18,669 nucleotides of DNA from Prevotellaceae bacterium (GTDB taxonomy: Bacteria > Bacteroidota > Bacteroidia > Bacteroidales > UBA932). Position numbers and translations under genes: made by a program. Location: positions 1 to 18,669 of the forward strand of contig JAITKG010000075.1 of assembly GCA_031278495.1 (NCBI GenBank). Reading direction: 5' to 3'. Under the pieces are notes generated by a model. The model was not told the DNA's origin. It was given only the letters and a program-made list of their open reading frames with translations, and made no database searches. Shown piece by piece: positions 6,994 to 14,433 of this stretch; within the stretch, counting starts at the first letter, position 1; every line of letters starts with the position of its first letter.

Positions 6994-8190
6994 TTGTACA
7001 ATAAAAATCATAAACTCGTAAACAACGCCATCACATTGTCTGAGGTGCAACAACGCATTAAACAAACGTTGGAAGAAACGTTGGTGGAAAGTTATTGGAT
7101 TACGGCAGAAATAAATGAGTTGAAGACAAATGCTTCCGGACACTGCTATCTGGAACTGGTCGAGAAAGACGCTGATACGTTGAAAGCAAGAGCCAGCGCC
7201 ACTATCTGGATGAATAGTTACCGGTTGTTAAAACCTTTTTTTGAAACATCCACCGGCTGCCCGTTGAGCGCCGGCATGCGCGTGTTGGTAAAAGCCGCCG
7301 TGCAATATCATCCGGTGTACGGATTGAGTTTGTCCATCACCGACCTTGACCCCACGTATACGATAGGCGAACTGGAAATGCAGCGGCGCAAAACTATTGC
7401 ACTCCTGCAAGCCGACGGCGTATTCGACATGAACCGTGAACTTCCGTTTCCGCTCTTGCCGCAACGCCTGGCGGTTATTTCGTCGGAACAGGCGGCGGGC
7501 TACCAGGACTTCATGAAACATTTACACTGCAATGAATATGGCTATGCTTTCCACACACAGTTATTCCCTTCCTTGATGCAGGGCGCAAGCGCAGTGCAAA
7601 GCATGATAGAATGCCTTGCGCTTGTCAACAAACAGTGCAAAGCGTTCGATGCGGTAGTCATTATTCGTGGCGGCGGCTCTGCTACCGACCTGTCGTGTTT
7701 TGATGATTACGAATTGGCGTTGCATGTGGCGCAGTTCCCGTTGCCTGTACTTACTGGCATCGGGCATGACAAAGACGAAAGCATTGTAGACTTGGTGGCG
7801 TACCGGTCGCTCAAAACCCCTACCGCCGTCGCCGGTTTCCTGATCGAACGCTTCGCAGAACAGGACGCGCAATTGCAGAAATGGGAACGCTTGTTAAAAA
7901 ATGCGGTGCAACAAAAAATCCAACTGTCGAAAAATTACTTGTCCATGCTGAAAAGCAAGATGGAAACCGCTGTACAACTACGTTTCCAAAAAGCGTATAA
8001 TTATTTAGAGCTGAAAGCGCACACTATCCAATACAATAATCCCCAAAAGATTTTGGCGCGCGGTTATTCGATTGTCTCGCTAAACGGGAAAACAGTTTAC
8101 GATGCAGCGAAAGTACACGAAAACGACGAATTGAAAATAACTTTGTACAAAGGCCGCCTGCGTGCAAAAGTACAATCCGAAAGAACTTGA
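6994..8190 (+). CDS. xseA: Exodeoxyribonuclease VII large subunit
   Basis: A 398-residue catalytic subunit of exonuclease VII, which degrades single-stranded DNA from either end. The N-terminal OB-fold occupies about 12-120 (ITLSEVQQRIKQTLEE, then WITAEINELK). The nuclease domain shows RGGGS (225-229), DLSCFDDYELA (232-242), GIGHDKDESIVD (255-266) and TPTAVA (275-280). A C-terminal helical region follows. Translation most likely starts at the TTG at 6994. The frame is closed by a stop at 6961-6963, and the first in-frame ATG lies inside the OB-fold near residue 73. The only other upstream choices are ATT codons. xseB follows after 26 nt. Confidence 0.96.
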   Translation: MYNKNHKLVNNAITLSEVQQRIKQTLEETLVESYWITAEINELKTNASGHCYLELVEKDADTLKARASATIWMNSYRLLKPFFETSTGCPLSAGMRVLVKAAVQYHPVYGLSLSITDLDPTYTIGELEMQRRKTIALLQADGVFDMNRELPFPLLPQRLAVISSEQAAGYQDFMKHLHCNEYGYAFHTQLFPSLMQGASAVQSMIECLALVNKQCKAFDAVVIIRGGGSATDLSCFDDYELALHVAQFPLPVLTGIGHDKDESIVDLVAYRSLKTPTAVAGFLIERFAEQDAQLQKWERLLKNAVQQKIQLSKNYLSMLKSKMETAVQLRFQKAYNYLELKAHTIQYNNPQKILARGYSIVSLNGKTVYDAAKVHENDELKITLYKGRLRAKVQSERT

Positions 8191-8216
8191 AAAATTAACC
8201 ATAAATAAAAAATATT

Positions 8217-8483
8217 ATGAAAGATAAAAAAACATCAATACCTGCCCCTCAGGAAGAAAAAAAACTTACCTACCTGGAAGCGGTGAAAGACTTGGCACGC
8301 ATCATAGATTCAATGGAGGGCAGCGAGCTGAACATGGATGAATTGTCCGAAAAAGTAAACGCCGCCATACAACGTTTGGAATATTGCAAAAAAGCGTTGC
8401 ATGAAATTGAACAAAATGTCGTTGAAATGATGAAAGCCAATGGCCAGTATACGCCGGAAATTGAACAGTTGATGAAAAAATAG
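8217..8483 (+). CDS. xseB: Exodeoxyribonuclease VII small subunit
   Basis: An 88-residue helical protein that binds several copies to the XseA helical arm to form exonuclease VII. The conserved core is seen: LTYLEAVKDLARIIDSMEG near 18-36, then SELNMDELSEKVNAAIQRLEYCKKAL (about 36-61), typical of the two-helix XseB fold. The N-terminal MKDKKTSIPAPQEEKK is a polar lead. It lies 26 nt downstream of xseA and is clearly co-transcribed with it. The ATG at 8217 is preceded by an A/T-rich stretch with no Shine-Dalgarno sequence. Confidence 0.95.
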   Translation: MKDKKTSIPAPQEEKKLTYLEAVKDLARIIDSMEGSELNMDELSEKVNAAIQRLEYCKKALHEIEQNVVEMMKANGQYTPEIEQLMKK

Positions 8484-8518
8484 CATTTGTGTATAATGTT
8501 TCGTAACTATTGGTTAAA

Positions 8519-9289
8519 ATGAAGACAAAACATGACATCATAGAAAACTGGTTGCCGCGCTACACTCACGAGCAATTGGAAAATTTCGGGGAATTTATTT
8601 TATTGACGAATTTCAAAAATTATTTGGAATTATTTTGCGAATATACCGGCGCTTCGGTGGTTGATGCAAATGCCAACATGCCTTGCGCTACCACGAATGG
8701 AATTACGATGATAAATTTCGGTATGGGTAGCCCGAATGCCGCTATTATTATGGATTTGCTGCCTATTGTAAAACCGAAAGCAGTGCTGTTCCTCGGCAAA
8801 TGCGGCGTACTCAAGGAACGCAATAAAGTCGGCGACTATATCCTGCCCATTGCAGCCATTCGCGGCGACGGTACATCGAACGATTATTTCCCGATAGAAG
8901 TTCCGGCATTGCCAGCATTCAGTTTGCAACGCGCTGTTTCCACTACCGTGCGCGACGCCGGCCACGATTACTGGACAGGCACCGTATATACCACCAACCG
9001 CCGCGTGTGGGAACACGATGAGATATTCAAAGAACGCCTGCAACAAATGCGTTGCCTGGCGATTGATATGGAAACCGCCACATTGTTTTCTGTCGGTTTT
9101 GCCAACGAAATCAGCACCGGCGCACTATTGCTGGCGTCGGATAAACCTATCATCGCCGAAGGAATTAAGACCACCGAGAGCGACAGGAAAGTAACGAATG
9201 AATTTGCCACCGAACATGTGCGGAACGGCATTGACGCATTAAAACTTATTCAACGCAACGGCTCGTCCGTGAAACACCTGCGGTTTTAA
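8519..9289 (+). CDS. amn: AMP nucleosidase, short form
   Basis: A 256-residue enzyme that splits AMP into adenine and ribose 5-phosphate in purine salvage. It has a nucleoside-phosphorylase-like fold: NFGMGSPNAA and LFLGKCGVLKERNKVGDYIL early, AAIRGDGTSNDYFP, WTGTVYTTNRRVWEHDE, and AIDMETATLFSVGFAN carrying the conserved Glu of the active site. It is the short Bacteroidales form, lacking the extra N-terminal domain of the roughly 480-residue E. coli Amn. The ATG at 8519 (MKTKHDIIENWLPRY) is preferred over an in-frame TTG nine bases upstream. It follows xseB by 35 nt, with no obvious own promoter. Close resemblance to Bacteroides Amn is from memory. Confidence 0.93.
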   Translation: MKTKHDIIENWLPRYTHEQLENFGEFILLTNFKNYLELFCEYTGASVVDANANMPCATTNGITMINFGMGSPNAAIIMDLLPIVKPKAVLFLGKCGVLKERNKVGDYILPIAAIRGDGTSNDYFPIEVPALPAFSLQRAVSTTVRDAGHDYWTGTVYTTNRRVWEHDEIFKERLQQMRCLAIDMETATLFSVGFANEISTGALLLASDKPIIAEGIKTTESDRKVTNEFATEHVRNGIDALKLIQRNGSSVKHLRF

Positions 9290-9314
9290 CCGGCGGAATT
9301 AAAAATGAGGAATT

Positions 9315-9345
9315 GGCTGACGTGTGCAGCCCTGCCGATTTTTTT
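9315..9345 (+). terminator. Probable terminator after amn
   Basis: GGCTG (9315-9319) pairs with CAGCC (9327-9331), and a run of seven T follows at 9339-9345. The stem is short and the T-run is seven bases away, so strength is doubtful. It lies between convergent amn and the DUF2148 gene. Confidence 0.35.
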
Positions 9346-9371
9346 GCATACTAAAAAACTGCCTGCTGTTT

Positions 9372-9902
9372 TCACCGGTCAAAATACGGGCTTTTGCTGC
9401 TACAGCTTACCGGAATGGCGAAAGCGATTTTCACATCGTTACCCAATAAACCTAACTCCACCGCAGCCTTGCCGGCGCTGAACATAATACGCGTATCCAC
9501 GCAAAGCCGCGCCGCTACTGCCACTGCCGACCCTATCGCAATACCCAAATCAACGGTATTGATAGCGCAAGGCACACAGGATTGTTTGTTTTTATTTTCA
9601 CAATTTTCCATTCCGCAAAATCCGCAATGCTTTAGCCCAAGCGGCTCAATAACGGTTCCTATCAGCACTACGGCTTGCGATTGCCGGATGTTTTTCGCAT
9701 CGCGGAAGAAAAAAGAAACTGCTAATTCTTTTCCCATTTCGTCTAATTTATCGGCAATAGCAGCGAGTGCGCCATCATAAGCAGCGGCTAATGCCAAAGT
9801 ATCGCGCCCTTTACCTTTGGGCGCTGTGCGGGCTGCCGTCAACATTTGTTGCGCCGCAGCTACTATCGCCGCACGGCGGCTTTCCTGTTCGAGAACCAGC
9901 AT
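9372..9902 (-). CDS. DUF2148 ferredoxin-domain protein
   Basis: A 176-residue protein starting at the ATG at 9902 (MLVLEQESRRAAIV). A longer frame reaching 10046 overlaps the nitroreductase and was rejected. Five cysteines, Cys93, Cys96, Cys101, Cys109 and Cys112, form the cluster KHCGFCGMENC...SCVPC typical of DUF2148, which is annotated as containing a ferredoxin-like Fe-S domain. Glycine-rich IAIGSAVAVAA and the conserved ending KSPYFDR complete the family pattern. There is no signal peptide, so the protein is cytosolic. It begins 4 nt after the nitroreductase stop, so the two are almost surely translationally coupled. Its biochemical role is unknown; an electron-transfer or redox partnership is a guess from the neighbour. 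Confidence 0.85.
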   Translation of the reverse strand: MLVLEQESRRAAIVAAAQQMLTAARTAPKGKGRDTLALAAAYDGALAAIADKLDEMGKELAVSFFFRDAKNIRQSQAVVLIGTVIEPLGLKHCGFCGMENCENKNKQSCVPCAINTVDLGIAIGSAVAVAARLCVDTRIMFSAGKAAVELGLLGNDVKIAFAIPVSCSSKSPYFDR

Positions 9903-9906
9903 ACGG

Positions 9907-10497
9907 CTACCATTTATTGTAATGAATTCTTGTGGCGTCGAATTTATCTTTCGGCGTATTTTTCCCCACCGGATAGCCCAGTGGAATAACCGCCAATACC
10001 TTGATATTTTCGGGTAATTGGAATTGCTCGCTGACAATGGCTGCACGGTCGTCGTAAGGATACACAGCCGTCCACACCGCGCCGATGCCCATAGATTCCG
10101 CCGCTAATAAAATATTTTGCGTAACCGCTGAACAATCCAAAAACCAGCAATTATCCGAAAGGGTCGTATCGCCGCATACAATAATCGCTTTGTTGGCATT
10201 TTGCAACATGGACGCACTACGCAGTTTGCCGCCTAATTCCTGTAAAAGCGCTTTATCGGAAATCACCAACAATTCCCATGGGCGGCGGTCGCGGGACGAA
10301 GGCGCTGCCATAGCGGCTTTCAAAAGATTGTTTAACGCTTCTTCCGGAATTTCTTTAGTCGAATAATCCCGTACGCTTTTCCGGTTAAGAATGGTTTCCA
10401 GCGCAGGATTGTTTGCTTCGCCTTGCTGTTGGCGGTTACAAGCCACACTTGATAGCGCCGTGATAACAATCAGCGCCATAATTTTTAGAGATTTCAT
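9907..10497 (-). CDS. Nitroreductase-family flavoprotein with lipoprotein signal peptide
   Basis: A 196-residue nitroreductase-fold protein expected to bind FMN and use NAD(P)H. The N-terminus, MKSLKIMALIVITALSSVAC, is a lipoprotein signal with lipid-bearing Cys20; the -3 residue is Ser, accepted by the relaxed Bacteroidetes lipobox. The catalytic domain begins about residue 31: RKSVRDYSTKEIPEE (39-53) with the FMN-phosphate-binding Arg pair, AAPSSRDRRPWELLVI (64-79), and AVTQNILLAAESMGIGAVW in the middle. The ATG at 10497 directly begins the signal. It leads a two-gene operon with the DUF2148 gene. Placing a flavin enzyme in the envelope is unusual, since the cofactor and reductant are normally cytosolic. 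Substrate is unknown. Confidence 0.88.
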   Translation of the reverse strand: MKSLKIMALIVITALSSVACNRQQQGEANNPALETILNRKSVRDYSTKEIPEEALNNLLKAAMAAPSSRDRRPWELLVISDKALLQELGGKLRSASMLQNANKAIIVCGDTTLSDNCWFLDCSAVTQNILLAAESMGIGAVWTAVYPYDDRAAIVSEQFQLPENIKVLAVIPLGYPVGKNTPKDKFDATRIHYNKW

Positions 10498-10527
10498 ACC
10501 ATTTATTTTTTAGAGATTAAAACGATA

Positions 10528-10557
10528 CAAAGCTACAAAATTTACGCTGTAAACAAA
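10528..10557 (-). promoter_or_regulatory. Promoter of the nitroreductase-DUF2148 operon
   Basis: On the minus strand TTTG at 10557-10554, an 18-nt spacer, and TAGCTTTG at 10535-10528 match the Bacteroidetes -33/-7 layout. Transcription would begin near 10521, about 24 nt before the ATG. The pair is therefore transcribed separately from the upstream orphan lipoprotein gene. Confidence 0.6.
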
Positions 10558-10571
10558 AACCGGGACATTTT

Positions 10572-11029
10572 TTATGGCTTTCCGTTTTTTATAGTTATTA
10601 CATTTAATTCAACGTCTTTTACCATTAGTTTATCTGTAACTAATACAACTATCCAGGACTGGCCACCAATAGTTGCATCGTTTAATGTTATTTCGACTTT
10701 TAACACATACCCGTTTCCTTTAAAAAGGAGCATTTTATACAAATAATCTATTCCACCTGCTGTTACCCCACCTGTCAACAGCAATGTACTTTTAGAAAAG
10801 TCTATTTTGGGAAAAGTTCCTTCCGTACAGGTAATATATTTTTCTAATTCTGCATTGCTGTTAATCACACTAACTTTTCCATTGTAACCAAGATTGCGCC
10901 ACTGACAAAATGTTTTTGTCAAAGAATATTCCGTAAAGAGAATTTCTATAGGTTTTTCCTCCTTTCCGCAGGAAGAAAACGTTTTTGCAAGAAGCAGCAA
11001 TATGGCTGCAAATTTTAATATTTTTTCAT
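10572..11029 (-). CDS. Orphan lipoprotein gene with an out-of-frame start (one-base A-tract change)
   Basis: The open frame runs from the stop at 10572 and has no in-frame ATG. The first alternative codon, TTG at 11000, would cut the signal peptide. The reading continues upstream as KILKFAAILLLLAKTFSSC, a complete lipoprotein signal. An ATG at 11029-11027 is followed by six A (11026-11021) and would reach this frame only if the run held seven A, giving MKKILKFAAILLLL and a protein of about 151 residues. As written that ATG reads MKKY-stop. Rare ATA or ATT starts upstream would be an alternative. The mature part has a TLLLTGG strand, an LKVEITLND strand and a Cys pair, and no motif I can name; similar lipoproteins exist in Bacteroidales from memory. 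The gene is clearly more AT-rich than its neighbours, suggesting acquisition. Confidence 0.6.
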
Positions 11030-11213
11030 ACTTTTTTATTTTAATTGTTAGTAATTTTGAATTTTGGTTAAGACGGTTTATAATAAAGATGCAAAAAGAG
11101 GGAAAAACGCTGCATTTACTTTACAAAACCAGCCAAAAAATAACAAAATGTCTTGGATTTCCAAAAAAAAGTTGCATGGGTTGATTGAATCTGCCAGCAC
11201 ACTAAATTTTTCA

Positions 11214-11221
11214 TATATTTG
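11214..11221 (+). promoter_or_regulatory. Promoter -7 element of the S46 peptidase gene
   Basis: TATATTTG fits TAnnTTTG and lies 23 bp before the ATG at 11245. The nearest TTG (11185-11187) is 26 nt upstream, too far for a standard -33, so the upstream element is uncertain. Confidence 0.45.
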
Positions 11222-11244
11222 TATAAAATAATTAAAAAAATACA

Positions 11245-13389
11245 ATGAAAAAAATTTACCTCTTTATTACCTTGTCATTGCTCGCTATGGCGCAGCCATT
11301 GCACGCCGACGAAGGCATGTGGCTTTTGCCGCTCATCGAAAAATTGAATCATGCCGTCATGCAAAAACAGGGATTGGCATTGCCGACAGAAGCTATTTAC
11401 AGCATCAACCAGTCGAGTTTGAAAGATGCGGTGGTGATTTTCGGCGGCGGCTGTACCGGGGAAATTATTTCGTCCGAAGGGTTGTTGCTTACCAACCACC
11501 ATTGCGGTTACAGCGCTATCCGGGAACACAGCAGCGTAGAACAGGATTACCTGAAAGACGGTTTCTGGGCGATGACCCGCGCCAACGAGCTTCCGACGCC
11601 CGGTTTGGCAGTAGCGTTTTTAGACCGGATCGAAGATGTGAGCAATAAAATCTTACCGGAATTGGACGGTATTACCGACGAAAAACAACGCAGCGCAAAA
11701 GTAAGCGAACTCTCAAAAGCCTTGCGGGACACGGTAACAAAAGGACAAAAGCATATCCGCGCCACCGTGTCGCCGATGTTCGATGGCAATGCCTATTATT
11801 TATTTACCTACAAAGTATATGAAGACGTGCGGTTGGTGGGCGCGCCGCCGTCGTCTATCGGCAGCTTCGGCGATGATACCGACAACTGGATGTGGCCGCG
11901 CCATACGGGCGATTTCTCGCTCTTCCGCGTGTATACCGGAAAGGACGGGAATCCTGCCGGATATGCCGCCGATAATATCCCGCTGAAACCAAAACGCTAC
12001 CTCAACGTGTCGATTGCCGGCTTTAAAGAGGGCGACTATGCCATGATTCTGGGCTATCCGGGAAATACCGACCGCTACATGACCTCGTGGGAAGTGCGCG
12101 AACGGATGGACATTGAGAATGCCATACGCATTCATGTGCGCGGCATCCGGCAGGAAATCCTGTTGGAAGACATGCTTGCCGACCCGAAAGTAAAAATTCA
12201 ATATGCCTCCAAATATGCCGGCTCAGCCAATTACTGGAAAAATTCCATTGGCATGAATGAAGCCCTGAAACGCTTGAAGGTCGTGGAAAAGAAAGAAGCT
12301 ATAGAAAAACAATTTGCCGGATTTGCCGCTGCAAGCGGTAATGAAAATTATAAAACCGCACTCGGCGACATCCGGCAGGCAATTGAAGGATGTGAAAGCG
12401 ATTACCGTATTTTACGTTATTACCACGAAATTTTCCCCAATATAGAAATTCAACGAATGGCCGGCTGGGCGCTTGGCTACCTGAGGGCTTTGCAAGACAC
12501 GAGTAAAACGGCGATAGCGAATGCCAAAGCGGCATTATTGAAAGATGCGGAAGATTTTTACAAGGACTATAATGCGCCTACCGATATGAAGGTGGCAAAA
12601 GCGTTGCTAAAAGTTTTCACAGAAAAAATAGCTAAGGCTGACTGGCCGAAAGTCTTGATAGACGTGGAAAAGAAGTATAAAGGAAATTTTAATAAATATG
12701 TAGACGATTTGTTTGCAAAATCTGTTTTTGCAAGTTTCGACAAGCTGAAAGCGTTTACCGAAAAACCTTCTGTCAGGCAATTGCAAAAAGACCCGGCAAT
12801 ACAACTAACCACTTCAAGGCAAGCAAAAGTCAATAATCTGGGCGCAGCCATACAGGTGTATAGCCCGCAACTGGCAAGGGGTCGCCGGAATTTTATGGCA
12901 GGCCTGATGGAAATGCAACCCGACAAGGTATTTTATCCCAACGCCAATTTCAGTACGCGCCTGACGTATGGAAATATTTTAAGTTACAGCCCGAAAGACG
13001 CCGTGCATTACAACTACTACACCACGCTGGAAGGCGTGATGGAAAAGGAAGACCCGGATAACTGGGAATTTGTGGTGCCGGAAAAACTAAAACAGTTGTA
13101 CCTTGCGAAAGACTACGGTCGCTACGCTTTGCCAAACGGCGAACTGCCGGTATGTTTCCTTTCCAATAACGACATCACCGGCGGCAATTCGGGCAGCCCG
13201 GTATTGAACGGGCGCGGCGAACTTATCGGCGCGGCTTTCGACGGCAACTGGGAAGCCCTGAGCGGCGACGTCGCCTTCGAGCCAGATTTGCAGCGCACCA
13301 TTAGCGTGGATATTCGCTACGTGCTGTTCATCATCGAAAAATACGCCGGCGCTACGCATCTTATCAATGAAATGACAATCGTGCAATAA
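11245..13389 (+). CDS. S46-family dipeptidyl peptidase, DPP7-type
   Basis: A 714-residue periplasmic exopeptidase that releases dipeptides from peptide N-termini, central to amino-acid feeding in asaccharolytic Bacteroidetes. A signal peptide (MKKIYLFITLSLLAMAQPLHA) precedes the mature N-terminus DEGMWLLP. The chymotrypsin-like triad is His86 in TNHHCGY, Asp223 in RHTGDF and Ser649 in GGNSGSP. The helical regulatory domain lies between, about 280-570. The S1 specificity site reads FDGNWE with Gly667. The family position known as 673 is Gly in DPP7 (hydrophobic P1) and Arg in DPP11 (acidic P1), so DPP7-like specificity is expected. There is no type IX C-terminal sorting domain. It is a single-gene unit ending at a strong hairpin shared with rlmB. 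Confidence 0.95.
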   Translation: MKKIYLFITLSLLAMAQPLHADEGMWLLPLIEKLNHAVMQKQGLALPTEAIYSINQSSLKDAVVIFGGGCTGEIISSEGLLLTNHHCGYSAIREHSSVEQDYLKDGFWAMTRANELPTPGLAVAFLDRIEDVSNKILPELDGITDEKQRSAKVSELSKALRDTVTKGQKHIRATVSPMFDGNAYYLFTYKVYEDVRLVGAPPSSIGSFGDDTDNWMWPRHTGDFSLFRVYTGKDGNPAGYAADNIPLKPKRYLNVSIAGFKEGDYAMILGYPGNTDRYMTSWEVRERMDIENAIRIHVRGIRQEILLEDMLADPKVKIQYASKYAGSANYWKNSIGMNEALKRLKVVEKKEAIEKQFAGFAAASGNENYKTALGDIRQAIEGCESDYRILRYYHEIFPNIEIQRMAGWALGYLRALQDTSKTAIANAKAALLKDAEDFYKDYNAPTDMKVAKALLKVFTEKIAKADWPKVLIDVEKKYKGNFNKYVDDLFAKSVFASFDKLKAFTEKPSVRQLQKDPAIQLTTSRQAKVNNLGAAIQVYSPQLARGRRNFMAGLMEMQPDKVFYPNANFSTRLTYGNILSYSPKDAVHYNYYTTLEGVMEKEDPDNWEFVVPEKLKQLYLAKDYGRYALPNGELPVCFLSNNDITGGNSGSPVLNGRGELIGAAFDGNWEALSGDVAFEPDLQRTISVDIRYVLFIIEKYAGATHLINEMTIVQ

Positions 13390-13409
13390 ACGTTATCAAC
13401 AGGGAAAAT

Positions 13410-13456
13410 ACAGGAAATAAAAAATGGGCTGGAGCAGCCCATTTTTTATTTCCTGT
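13410..13456. terminator. Bidirectional intrinsic terminator between the S46 peptidase and rlmB
   Basis: The arms at 13411-13431 and 13435-13455 are perfect 21-bp inverted complements with a 3-nt GAG loop, and an A/T pair extends the stem. The core is GGGCTG/CAGCCC flanked by A- and T-runs on both sides, so it can work for both converging genes. It ends 2 bp before the rlmB stop. Confidence 0.85.
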
Positions 13457-13458
13457 TT

Positions 13459-14199
13459 TCAACGCCGCTGCCTCACCGCTTCAAACAGCACGACGGCTGT
13501 AGCAGCCGACACATTGAGCGAAGCAATATCGCCCTGCAATGGAATACGAACGGCGGCGTCAACAAGTTTCAGCACTGATGCGGAAACGCCGGTATCTTCT
13601 GCGCCCACGACAATAGCCGACGGTTTCCTGAAATCAGCGGAATATAATACCTGCGCAGCTTTTTCGGTCGCGGCGATTACCTGCAGCCCGCAATCTTTCA
13701 AATAATAAATCGCCTCGCGCAGATTGGATGTGCGGCATACAGGAATACGCGCCAGCGCGCCCGCCGATGTTTTAATGGCTTCGGCGTTTATGGGGGCGGC
13801 GCCTTTGGAAGGAATAATGATTAACTGCACGCCGGCGCACGCTGCCGAACGGGCAATGCCGCCGAAGTTACGGACGTCCGTCACACCGTCGAGCAACAGC
13901 ACCAGCGGGGGAGCATCGTGCAGCTGCATGCCGGACAACGCCGTTTCCATATCGACATATTCAATCAACGGCGCGAAAGCCACTACCCCCTGGTGGGCAA
14001 CGGAAGTAAGGCTATTAAGTTTTGCCGCCGGAACAAATTGCACCGGTATTTTTTTCTCCGCCAGTAATGATTGCAGTTCGCGGAATAACCCGCCTTCCAA
14101 CCCATTCCTGAACAATACGCGTTCCAGGACGCGCCCCGCCTTTACCGCTTCCAGCACAGGACGCAAGCCCGCCATTATATTTTCGTTCGCTCCATTCAT
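13459..14199 (-). CDS. rlmB: 23S rRNA 2'-O-ribose guanosine methyltransferase RlmB (TrmH family)
   Basis: A 246-residue SPOUT-class methyltransferase that, in E. coli, methylates G2251 of 23S rRNA. An N-terminal substrate-binding domain (about 1-80; AGLRPVLEAVKAGRVLERV) is followed by the trefoil-knot catalytic domain. The three conserved motifs are LLDGVTDVRNFGGIARSA, VVGAEDTGVS and IPLQGDIASLNVSAATAVVLFE. The upstream frame extending to 14304 was rejected. The ATG at 14199 begins the conserved part, and a perfect -7 element lies just upstream. A tRNA methyltransferase of the same family (TrmH) is the main alternative, but the N-terminal domain and length fit RlmB. Confidence 0.9.
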   Translation of the reverse strand: MNGANENIMAGLRPVLEAVKAGRVLERVLFRNGLEGGLFRELQSLLAEKKIPVQFVPAAKLNSLTSVAHQGVVAFAPLIEYVDMETALSGMQLHDAPPLVLLLDGVTDVRNFGGIARSAACAGVQLIIIPSKGAAPINAEAIKTSAGALARIPVCRTSNLREAIYYLKDCGLQVIAATEKAAQVLYSADFRKPSAIVVGAEDTGVSASVLKLVDAAVRIPLQGDIASLNVSAATAVVLFEAVRQRR

Positions 14200-14216
14200 A
14201 GTATTTCTTTTTCCCG

Positions 14217-14224
14217 CAAAGGTA
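14217..14224 (-). promoter_or_regulatory. Promoter -7 element of rlmB
   Basis: Minus-strand TACCTTTG is an exact TAnnTTTG match. It predicts a start near 14210 and an 11-nt leader, which rules out the longer upstream frame as the translated one. No TTTG lies at the standard -33 distance. Confidence 0.5.
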
Positions 14225-14341
14225 CGAAATTTAACCAAAAGGGCTGCCAGCATGCCGCCCCAAACGACGCTGTGAAGCCGGACAGGGCGCACGGCAAAAT
14301 GCAAAATTTAATGCGTTGCCCCTGACAGGATAAAAATTTTT

Positions 14342-14372
14342 TTTGTGTTCTATAAAAAAAACAGTACCTTTG
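14342..14372 (+). promoter_or_regulatory. Promoter of rpsO
   Basis: TTTG (14342-14345), a 19-nt spacer and TACCTTTG (14365-14372) form a textbook Bacteroidetes promoter. Transcription would begin near 14379, leaving a leader of about 55 nt. A 5-bp hairpin, CCATA/TATGG at 14378-14391, sits at its very 5' end. Confidence 0.75.
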
Positions 14373-14433
14373 CACTCCCATAAAAATATGGATAACAAAA
14401 TAAATTATTAACTACAAAAATCAATTGCAAATT

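Noticed and set aside
9903..10046. Longer N-terminus for the DUF2148 protein
   Set aside because: This extension overlaps the end of the nitroreductase gene in another frame, and the conserved DUF2148 part starts at the ATG at 9902.
11002..11184. A 60-codon plus-strand frame between the orphan lipoprotein gene and the S46 gene
   Set aside because: AT-rich, overlaps the lipoprotein start region, and has no motif. A TAATTTTG at 11052-11059 could mimic a promoter, but AT-rich DNA gives such matches by chance.
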